Position numbers and translations under genes: made by a program. Shown in pieces: positions 9,923-18,145 of a stretch of 64,000 nucleotides of DNA. Position 1 is the first letter of the stretch. Each line of letters starts with the position of its first letter. The DNA lies in contig CAVZGP010000012.1 in the NCBI GenBank assembly GCA_963774765.1, positions 70,254 to 134,253 of the forward strand. Direction: 5' to 3'. The notes under the pieces are model-generated. The model was not told the origin of the DNA, did not search any database, and saw only the letters and a list, made by a program, of their open reading frames with translations. The stretch comes from Sva-07 sp963774765. GTDB lineage: Bacteria; Actinomycetota; Acidimicrobiia; Acidimicrobiales; Ilumatobacteraceae.

Positions 9923-11441
9923 GTCGGCATCTCTCGGATCATCTCCGCGATGTAGCCTGCTCGTCCTCGGTGATGCCGTAGTTCTCGTACAGTTCCTCGT
10001 CGGTCCACTCACGGTCCCACGTCTGCTGCGGCACCCAGCGGTACATGCTACGGAAGTGTGCTGGCTGGTTTCCGAAGAGAGACGAGGAAGCGGCGAAGCG
10101 GGTCGCAGGTACGACTCGACGCACTCCGCTTCCGGCCTCGACTTCAGAAGGGACCAGCGACAGGTACGTGGCGTGCAGACCGACCCGGGCCAGCGACAAG
10201 GGCGGGCCGAGCACGAGGTCGACCCCGCTTCGTTCGCGCTCACGGCCAGATCCGGCGACCGGGAGGAGCAGCTTCCATGCGTCGATCAGATGAGTGTTCT
10301 TCGAGATGGCATCTCGCGGCACCGACCCGGTCACACGCTTGGTGCCTACGTTTGCGTAGAGGCGCAGCTCGCTCGCGGTGGGATTGGCGCCCTTGTCATA
10401 CTCCTGGAAGTTGGTCGCGAGTCCGAACGGGGTATCGCCACTCACCAAGTCGGCAAAACTGGCCTCGTCGCTTGCCGTGACCTTGCGCAGGATTCCAAGC
10501 GCCCTTGGGTCACGGACGAGAATGTCGAACTCATCGAGAACACGAGGCTCGGGCCCGACCGTTGCCCCGTTTCGATGGTAGGTGGTCGAGCACTTGCCGG
10601 AGCTGTCTCGGTCCCAGAGGAAGTAGCAGACACCGCCATGGATTCCGACAGAAGGGAACAGGTCTTTGGCGTTCTCGTAGTCGATGAGCGCACTCAGCCG
10701 TCGGTCCCCGAGCAACCGCTTTCGGAAGTCCTTGAGACCCCTACCTCCGGCCATCCAGCGAGATGGGATGACCATCGAGACATACCGCGGGTTCAGCTCC
10801 AGGGCTTGCTCGACGAACAGGTTGTAGAGCGGAGAGTCGTTCGTGCCGCCGGCGCCGCCGGTCATCTGGTACGGCGGGTTGCCGACGATGACGTCGAACT
10901 TCATTTCGAACTCCTCTGCGACTTGCTTGCGACCCGATTCGTGGATGAATGCGTAGGCGTAGTTCTCACGGTTGTCTCGTTCCATCTGTTCTTTCGACGC
11001 GCCGCATTCTTGGCAGCGGCCGTTCCGGTAGTCGTGCTCGACACGTTCGAACCACACGTTCCCCGTGTGGGTTGGCATCTTCACGATGGAATGCTCGCCG
11101 TCGGCCCGTTTCGAGCAGTACAGGGTCCGGCGGGACATGTGGGCAGTCAGTTCAGTAACAGCGAAGCCGACCACCTGATTGTGCAAGATGTGGTCGAGAC
11201 GTTCCTGTTCGTCCGGGAATGTTTCGGTGAGGCTGACCATCAACCGTTTCGTGATTTCCCGGAGGAACACTCCGGTCTTGCAGCCGGGGTCAAGGAACCT
11301 GAGCGTCGGGTCTGACCAGACATCTTCGGGCAACAGGTCGAGGACCGCATTCGCAACCTTTGGTGGGGTGAACACTTCGTCGTTTGACAGGTCAGCGATC
11401 ACTTCGAGAATGTCTGGTTGGCTCGACGTTTGGAGCAACAT
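9919..11441 (-). CDS. Eco57I-type adenine-specific DNA methyltransferase (frameshifted near C-terminus)
   Basis: N6-adenine methyltransferase of about 505 aa. Motif I is FLDPGCKTGVFLREI and the catalytic motif IV is NPPY (VIVGNPPYQM). The block SPLYNLFVEQALELNPRYVS and the C-terminal WVPQQTWDREWTDEELYENY are typical of the Eco57I-like group beside helicase-type restriction genes. As deposited, the frame stops at 9939 after EDEQATSRR. Adding one base near 9956 restores AYIAEMIREMPT and a stop at 9919 that overlaps the helicase start. Around 10080-10250 the frame also looks locally shifted: another frame supplies an expected PGSVCT segment. The ATG at 11441 overlaps the upstream stop (TGATG). 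It probably protects host DNA from the linked helicase/nuclease. Confidence 0.78.
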
Positions 11442-12221
11442 CAGCGGCGTCCGTTCCCGTTGCGTGCTTCACCAGTGAACGCACTGGCTGCGACAATCGG
11501 TGCCTTGCGAAGTTCGCATGCCGGTCCCGTCCAGACGGTGGTCATTTCGTCGGTGTCGAACAACGACATGACCCCGGTCGTATCTGCCGCACCGGCAGCC
11601 ATAACAGCACCGAGCGATGTCTCGGCGACCGCGACGGTTAGGTCGTCCGGGTTCCAGGTGTAGTCAATGAGCGGAAGCAGGTCTCGACCACTGGGAGTTC
11701 CGTCAGCGTTAGTGGCGAGCATGTTGCCGACCTGGATGTTGCGGTCGACGATCCATTGCGCTGTCTGCATGACAACGCTGCGGCCAGTGAGGAGCTTTCC
11801 GAACTGTTGTTGATGCCAGTCGCTGAACAGGTTCAGCATGCGTGTGCGGGCACCGATCTCGTGGCCCGGTGTCCCACCGATGACGTTGTCGACAGAGATG
11901 TCGACGGCGTAGATGGCAGCGACCGCTTCCAAGGCGTGGAAGATCACGGCCTCGTCGGTGTCACCGGCGGCGAGCCTCGCCAGCATCTGCGGCGATGGTG
12001 ATCGACTTGAGTTTGCGGGCGAGGATGGCGACAAGGAAGTTGCCGTCACCGCAGGCCGGTTCAAGAAATGTCGGTGACGGATGCGGTTCCCACATGTCAG
12101 TGGGCAGGAGGTCGAGCATTGCTTGGACGGTTCCCGCCGGAGTGAAGACTTCCCCGAGGTCTCGTACCCGTTCTGTTGATTTGACGAGCCGTTCGACGGT
12201 GTTGCCTTCAGTGTCGGTCAT
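11441..12221 (-). pseudogene. SAM-dependent methyltransferase-like protein, one frameshift
   Basis: First gene of the defence operon. The N-terminal part (MTDTEGNTVERLVKSTERVR, start 12221) leads to motif I, FLEPACGDGNFLVAIL, the SAM-binding loop. A frame change at about 11975-11995 continues into IYAVDISVDNV (motif II-like acidic residue) and a C-terminal half with LIDYTWNPDDL and VMSLFDTDEMTTVW. I see no NPPY catalytic motif, so this may be a partner rather than a second active methylase. It is about 260 aa when joined and ends at a TGATG overlap with the Eco57I-type gene. The frameshift is one base and could be a sequencing error. Confidence 0.6.
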
Positions 12222-12602
12222 TGGTGTTTCCCGTCGGGGGCGGCGTGTGAGGAGCGGTGTCGATGGTGTGGTTGTTGGCATCTGTCCGTCCGTCGATTCA
12301 AGTGGGTGCCGGTCACAGTAGGTGCTGGCGGAGTTGGTGTGGTGGGTGTCGGACTTTCATGGTTCGTCTCGGGTCGGGTTGCGCACGGATCGCAGGTCAA
12401 TATGCGGGCGAACCTGGGCGTAGCGGCTCCCGTGTGGTGTAGTCAAGATGCTGCCCGTCATCGCGGACAGTTGTTGTGGGAGGTCAGGCGACACACGCAG
12501 TTCTTGCATACCCGAGGACGGCGAGGGCTTAGGTACCGGCGTCCATCGGAATCGACCACCGAACGCAGCAGCGTCCAACGGAGTCCGGCATGAACGCATA
12601 TC
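12222..12602. other. Gap upstream of the defence operon
   Basis: This 381-bp stretch lies between the methyltransferase start and the next minus-strand gene. It should hold the promoter of the defence operon on the minus strand. Small frames exist but all are Pro/Thr- or Ser/Arg-rich and not convincing. I do not see a clear -10/-35 pair or operator. Confidence 0.35.
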
Positions 12603-12911
12603 TCATGGCGCCACAACTGAGGGGGCGATGACAACCCTCGAGGGTGCGGGCACCGGCGACGTGGGCGCCGGAGCCAATTCGTCCACGAAATCCTGCAGCA
12701 CTCTGGTGAGCTGATCTGCGACATTCTCACCGACCGCGAGAAACGGTCGAAGGGCCGCATCAGGGTCGTAGCGAAACGCGACGAACAAACTCGCAGCGGT
12801 GAGCAGCCCAAGCACCCGGCCCGTGTACCGACCGGGCAGCAGGTCGAACCAGTCCGACCACGCCAACGCGGAACCGATGAACGCGACACTGGCGGCGACG
12901 ACGAGTTCCAC
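12603..12911 (-). CDS. Small membrane protein, possibly truncated at its 5' end
   Basis: About 100 aa with two hydrophobic segments (VVAASVAFIGSALAW and VLGLLTAASLFVAF), then a charged stretch with PFLAVGENVADQLTRVLQDF and a Pro/Ala-rich tail. No family is recognised. The frame stays open upstream to 13331, but beyond about 12950 it runs into the IS110 left end and loses protein character. The original N-terminus may therefore have been lost to the insertion. The GTG at 12911 abuts a GGAGGT and is too close to it, so the start is uncertain. Confidence 0.4.
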   Translation of the reverse strand: MELVVAASVAFIGSALAWSDWFDLLPGRYTGRVLGLLTAASLFVAFRYDPDAALRPFLAVGENVADQLTRVLQDFVDELAPAPTSPVPAPSRVVIAPSVVAP

Positions 12912-13049
12912 ACCTCCAACTATGACGAAGGGGTGTCGCAGAGATGATGAGAAGACCGTTCCGGGCGGTGTGGAGGAGACTCCCGGTGTGGTGGTTCGGT
13001 GTTCAGCTCTGACCCTGGGTGTCTCTGACCCGCAAGGTGTCCTGAAATG

Positions 13050-13140
13050 TGACTTGTCGAGCTGTTCACCGGCCACCACGTTCCGGGAGCCTCGATCGAC
13101 AAGTGTGACCTGATAGGAGCCTGTTGGCGCAGACCCGTCT
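13050..13140 (+). ncRNA. Candidate IS110 bridge RNA in the left end
   Basis: Upstream of the transposase ACTTGTCGA (about 13052) pairs with TCGACAAGT (about 13096) across a loop of some 35 nt. The 3' flank then contains TGATAGGAGC, which matches sequence at the right end of the element. IS110 elements are known to encode a structured bridge RNA in the left non-coding end that base-pairs with target and donor DNA. Position, fold and the end-matching segment all fit. Exact RNA limits and loops are not determined. Confidence 0.35.
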
Positions 13141-13209
13141 CTGTGTTGTCCGCTTCTCGATCGTTGATCCCTCTTCAACCGTTCAACCGAATCGAAGGGA
13201 TCAGACATC

Positions 13210-14431
13210 ATGATGACAGCAACACGGCGCCGTGTCACCGGCGGCGTCGACACCCATGCCGACACCAACGTCGCGGCGGTGCTCGACACACTCACGTTGC
13301 GCACGCTCGCGAGGGCAACGTTTGCGACCACTGCGGTTGGTCACCAGGCGGCGCTCGAGTGGATGCGCGACCAGGGTGCGATCGATGCGGTCGGGGTCGA
13401 GTCGACCGGGACCTATGGCGCGGGCCTCGCCCGTCATCTCGCGTCCGCTGGTGTGAAGGTGGTCGAGGTGAACCGCCCGGAGAAGCTCGACCGCTATCTC
13501 GACGGCAAGGATGACTTCATCGACGCCGAGGCTGCAGCGCGTGCGGTGTTGTCTGGTCGAGCATCAGTGATCCCGAAGTCCGGTGATGGTCCGGTCGAGG
13601 CGATCCGCTCGTTGGAGACCGCGGATGAGTCTGCGGCTCATGATCGCGTCGAGGCGATCAACCAGTTCAGGTCGATGATGTTCCGTGCTCCGAACCAGTT
13701 CCGTGACGTGTTCTCGACCAAGACGTTCCGACACCAACTCAACGCGGCGGTCCGGTTCCGCACCAGCTACGACGATCTCGTCGAGCAAGAACTCCGGGTC
13801 GCGTTGAAGATGCTTGCCCAGCGGATCCGGTTCCTCGAAGGCCAGATCACCGACATCGAAGCCCGGCTGCGGCCGATCATCGTGGAGCACTTCCCAGCGC
13901 TGATAGGTCTCAACGGCGTCGGCTCCGCACTCCGCAGCACAGCTGTTGATGGCCGCCGGCGACAACGCCGACCGGCTGCATTCCGAAGCTGCGTTCGCGA
14001 AGCTCTGCGGCGCATGCCCACGGCCGGCGTCGTCGGGCAAGACCGTCCGGTTCCGGCTCGATCGAGGAGGCAGCCGCAACGCCAACCGGGCGCTCTATCG
14101 GATCGTGATCGTGCGCATGCGCCACGACGACACCACCAAACGCTACGTCGCCCGCCGCCTCGCAGAAGGCAAGACCAAAGCCGAGATCATCCGCTGCCTC
14201 AAACGCTTCGTCGCCCGAGAAGTCTTCGCCGCGATCATCAACCCACCCGACAAGATCCCCACCGGCCAGGACCTCCGCGCTGCTCGCACCGCAGCCGGCA
14301 TCACCCTCACCGCCCTCGCCGTCTCCATCAGCGTCGCGCCCACCAACATCTCCCGACTCGAACGAGGCATCGACCACCACACCACCCGCATCCAACAAGC
14401 ACTCGAAACAATCACCGCAATGACCACTTGA
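13210..14431 (+). pseudogene. IS110-family transposase, one-base frameshift
   Basis: The N-terminal RuvC-like DEDD domain is intact: GGVDTHADTN (first Asp), VGVESTGTYG (Glu) and DDFIDAEAAARA (Asp-Asp). Near 13931 one extra base shifts the frame: GVGSA continues as LRSTAV instead of SAAQLLMAAGDN. The second frame carries the Tnp_20 domain with CGACPRPASSGKT, which holds the catalytic Ser region, and RGGSRNANRALY. Beyond it lies an Xre-like helix-turn-helix (DLRAARTAAGITLTALAVSI, then ISRLERGI). The joined product would be about 407 aa. As sequenced the transposase is inactive. A programmed frameshift is not known for this family. Confidence 0.8.
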
Positions 14432-14703
14432 CATCTATAGGAGCGTCACTCGCCTGCAACTCGACCTCGGCGGCCGGCGCTTGCAGCAGCGTCAGCCGAT
14501 CGAGTCCGCACCCGCGAAAGCGAGGCTCCGTACGACGTGCCGCGTCGCGAACAGGCGTGTCGGCGGCCGGAATCGTGGTCCAGAAATCGTGGTCCAGAAA
14601 TAGGTCCATTATTGGACCAAATCGAAAACACACGACCCTCCGCCGAACCCTGATCCGAGGGCCAGGGTCGGCGGTTGTGGGCCGCGAAACCCCTGGTAGA
14701 GTG
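14432..14703. other. Intergenic region between IS110 and acyl-CoA dehydrogenase
   Basis: This 272-bp stretch marks the boundary of the island with chromosomal genes. It holds two head-to-tail copies of AATCGTGGTCCAGA (14571 and 14585) followed by the inverted repeat GGTCCA-TTAT-TGGACC at 14603-14618. These may be an operator. No tRNA gene or att duplication was recognised. Confidence 0.3.
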
Positions 14704-15916
14704 CTATTCGATCCGCAGGCCTGATATCGCCCGCGAAATCACGAGCTGCTGGATCTCGCTAGGTGCCTTCGAAGATCGTGTGGATCTTCGCATCACGGTG
14801 CCAACGCTCGACCGGGTACTCACGGGTGTAGCCGTAGCCGCCGAGGATCTGGATGGCATCCTCGGTGACGCGCACGGCGGTCTCCGATGCCTTCCACTTC
14901 GACATCGAGCCTTCGCCGTTCTTGAACGTCCCGTTCTTGGCGAGCCACGCGGCACGCCAGATCAGGAGGCGGCTGGCGTCGATCTCGGTCGCCATGTTGG
15001 CGAGCTTGAATGCGATCGCCTGGTTCATGATGATCGGCTTGCCGAACGCGTGGCGCTCCTTGGCGTAGTCGAGGGCGTACTCGTAGGCCGCACGTGCGAC
15101 GCCGAGCGCCTGGGCGCCGACGGCCGGACGGGTGGCCTCGAAGGTCGCCATCGCCGGCTGCTTGCCGGTCGACACGTTCTCGCGGGCACGGGCGAGCTTG
15201 GCGTCGAGCTTCTCCTTGCCACCGAGCAGACATGAGCCGGGGACCTTGACGTCGTCGAGAACGACCTCGCTGGTGTGGCTGGCGCGGATGCCGTGCTTGA
15301 GGTACTTCTGGCCCTGCGAGAGGCCCTTGGTATTCGGCGGGACGATGAAGCTCGCCTGGCCCTTGCCCTTGAGTTCGGCGTCGACGCTGGCGACGACCAC
15401 GTGCACGTCGGCGATGCCACCGTTGGTGATCCACGCCTTGGTGCCGTTGAGGGTCCACTCGTCCTTGGCCTCGTCGTACACGGCCCGGGTGCGCAGGCTC
15501 GACACGTCGGACCCGGCGTCGGGCTCGGAGACGCAGAACGCGCCGAGCTTCACGTCGTCAGCGGTGCCGTAGCACTGGGGCACCCATTCCATGACCTGTT
15601 CGGGCGTGCCGTTCCCGGAGATGCCGGCGGCGGCGAGGGCCGAGCCCATGATGGCCATGCCGATGCCGGCATCGCCCCAGAAGATCTCCTCGATGGCGAC
15701 GGGCAGGGTCAGCCCGGTCGGGTCGCTCATCGCGTTCAGCAGGAACTCAAAACCGTAGAGGCCGATCTGCGCGGCCTCCTGGACGACGGGCCACGGGAAC
15801 TCCTCGCGCTCGTCCCACTCGTGGGCGGCGGGCCGGATGACGCCCTCGGCGAAGTCGTGGACCCACTTCTGGATCTGCAGCTGGTCTTCGTTGAGGTTCA
15901 GCGAGAAGTCGGTCAT
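14704..15916 (-). CDS. Acyl-CoA dehydrogenase, frameshift near C-terminus
   Basis: FAD-dependent acyl-CoA dehydrogenase of about 403 aa for fatty-acid or related acyl-CoA oxidation. Visible family signatures are FCVSEPDAGSD (FAD/substrate loop), WITNGGIADVHVV, the C-terminal QILGGYGYTREYPVERWHRD, and IHTIFEGT. As sequenced the frame hits a stop right after IFEGT at 14759. Removing one T near 14761 restores SEIQQLVISRAISGLRIE and a stop at 14704, which is the normal family ending. The protein is thus 18 residues short as read. Start ATG 15916 (MTDFSLNL) is chosen over the upstream in-frame ATG because it fits the family N-terminus. The lost tail may be an assembly error. Confidence 0.85.
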
Positions 15917-16067
15917 GACCCACAAGTTACCCATCGGTAACGTGGTTGGCTACCTGCCGGTAACTTCGGCATCACGCAACACGCCGTCGGGCAGCAGCAC
16001 CAGCCAAGCGATGAGTTTCCGCGCGGACAGGTCGCGCGAAGACTCATCGCCTCGAACCGATTGGCGT

Positions 16068-18145
16068 TCAGACAGCGGCGAGGCGGAGCAGGTCGGGCGC
16101 GACAGTCGTGTAGATCAGGTTGGCGCCCGGTTTGTAGACGTGGACACCGTCCCAGCGGTACCCGAGATCCGACGCGATCGTCTCGTCGTTGCACCACTCG
16201 TCGGGGCCTTCGACGAACTCGACCCGCGGTGAGTCGAACGTCGCGGCGGTCTGACGGAGGAGGTCGTTGACATGGGCGGTGCGCGAGTCGTCGCCGCGCT
16301 CGGGCAGCGCTCGAACACCCGCGCCTTCGACGTCCTGCGGCCGCATGCAGGCCACCTCCAGCAACCCGACATTGGCACCCTCGGCCAGCATCGCGTCGAT
16401 GCCCGAGGTCAGGTTCCTCACGAACAGTGCATCGCCCTCCGGCGTGGCGAATCCGTACACCGTGCCGTCGTCGTCGATGTCGAAGACATCCCACGCACCG
16501 ACCACCACGAGCGCGACGTCCTTGCCGGCGGCCGCGTCGGCCCAGTCCTGTTGCCAGTCCTGGCAGATCGAGAAGTTGTTGGTGAACTTCACCGAACTCT
16601 TCACCGAACCCGAGTCGTAGACACTGCAGCCGTCGACACTGCCGTTGACCACCTCCGGAAAGACCCCCTCGATCCCGTCGGGCAGATTGATCGCCAGCGC
16701 ATTCGCCTGAGAGTCGCCGACGATCGCCAGGGTCGCCGACGACGCAGGCGTGATCGAGACCGTCGGTGCCGTGGTGGACAACACCGACGAACCCGGCAAC
16801 ACTGCGTCGTCGACCGGAACCGGGCCGTCGGTCGTCGCAAGATCGAACACCGCCTCGTCACCGCCTTCGAAGCGATTGAACTGATCGACGCCGACGTAGA
16901 ACAGGGCCAGCGCTCCCACCAGCATCACGCCCCCGGCGATGGGCCAGTACGTGATCGTCGCCCGGTCGCCCCACCACCGAGTGATCGCCCCTTTCGGACG
17001 GGTGTCTCCAGGTACCGATAGGAGGCCTCGGAGATCACCACCGTGAGGATCATCGCCCAGAGGAACTTCGACACCGACCCGGTGGTGGCACCGACGATCA
17101 CGAAGATCGGCCAGCTCCACAGGTACAGGCCGTAGCTGCGCTTGCCCATTTCAACCAGCGGGGACCAACTCATGATGCGTTGGAATCCGACGGCTGCCGG
17201 GTGCACGGCCACCATGACGGCGACGAGCGCGAGGATCGACACCAGCGGCAGCAGCCACTGGTACACGTACCCGGCTGTGATGGCGGCAACTGCAGAGGCG
17301 CAACCGATCATCGCGACCGCCGCGGCGCCGATCGGGTCGAGCGCACGACCGGCCGGAGCCTGGTCCGCCCGATTCCAGCGCCACGGCCGCCAGATGAAGG
17401 CCGCTCCCGCTCCGAGCAGCAGCCCGAATGAACGGGTGATCGTCGAGAGGTACATGTAGTTGGTGCGGTCGACGCCATCGAATGCTGCGGGTGGGCCACC
17501 GAGCGGCGTCGGGCTCCCTGACTGGATCCAGAAGGTGTAGACCCAGACGACGACCGCAGCACCAAGGATCATGGACCCGACGAGGTGACGGGGCAGACGA
17601 ATACGCATCAGCGCGACGAACACCAACGGCCACAGCAGGTACCACTGTTCCTCGACGGCGAGGCTCCAGAGGTGGCGCAACAACGGTGGCTCACCCGAGA
17701 AGTACGGGACGTCGCCGAGGATCTGGCCCCAGTTGTTGACGTAGAAGACTGACCACGGGATGTCACGCCGCACCTGGGTCTGCTGCTCGGCCGACCCCGC
17801 CAGCGCGGCCCAGACGGCAACGGAGAGCAGCACGGCGTAGAGCGCTGGGAAGAGTCGTCGGGCCCGTCGGAGCCAGAACTGACGGAACGACACCTCGCCG
17901 TTGCGATCGCGCTCGTCGAGCAGCAGCGAGGTGATCAGGAATCCGGAAACGACGAAGAACACCTCGACGCCGAAGAACCCGCCGTGCATCCACGAGAACC
18001 CGGCGTGGTACAGCAGCACCACGCCAACCGAGAGGGCCCGAAGCCCGTCGAGCGACGGCTGGTACCCCATCGTCGGCAACGACTCAGGTGGAGTCGTCAC
18101 CGGTTGCGGAGCAACCTCGGTCGGGCGGTCGACGACCGTGGTCAC
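16068..18145 (-). pseudogene. OafA/YrhL-type membrane acyltransferase with SGNH domain, G-tract frameshift
   Basis: The acyltransferase-3 domain begins at LDGLRALSVGVVLLYHAGFS (catalytic-type His), continues with FFVVSGFLIT and R-R-x-R-R-L-F-P-A-L, and has about ten membrane segments. The C-terminal SGNH hydrolase-like domain carries LAIVGDSQANAL (GDS) and DGVHVYKPG (D-x-x-H). The two parts are in different frames. The switch lies at the G4 tract at 16988-16991, where one more G would join VRKG to AITRWWGD. The GTG start at 18145 overlaps the cysS stop. It probably acylates an envelope polysaccharide or lipid. The break may be a homopolymer sequencing error or slipped-strand switching. Confidence 0.75.

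Larger units (their letters stand above)
12990..14460 (+). mobile_element. IS110-family insertion sequence (approximate limits)
   Basis: The element holds a DEDD-type IS110 transposase with a long non-coding left end and a very short right end, which is the layout of the IS110 group. There are no obvious terminal inverted repeats, as expected for this family. The octamer ATAGGAGC occurs in the left-end region (13113-13120) and again just past the transposase stop (14437-14444), each preceded by a TGAC-containing stretch. This may relate to donor recognition. The exact ends and the core dinucleotide cannot be fixed without an empty-site comparison. Confidence 0.65.

Noticed and set aside
14412..14633. 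A 73-aa minus-strand frame beside the IS110 right end.
   Set aside because: It overlaps the transposase stop and the repeat block, and shows no family features.
13250..14760. Programmed frameshifting as an explanation for the IS110 and acyl-CoA dehydrogenase breaks.
   Set aside because: No slippery heptamer or downstream pseudoknot is visible at either site, and neither family is known to use it.
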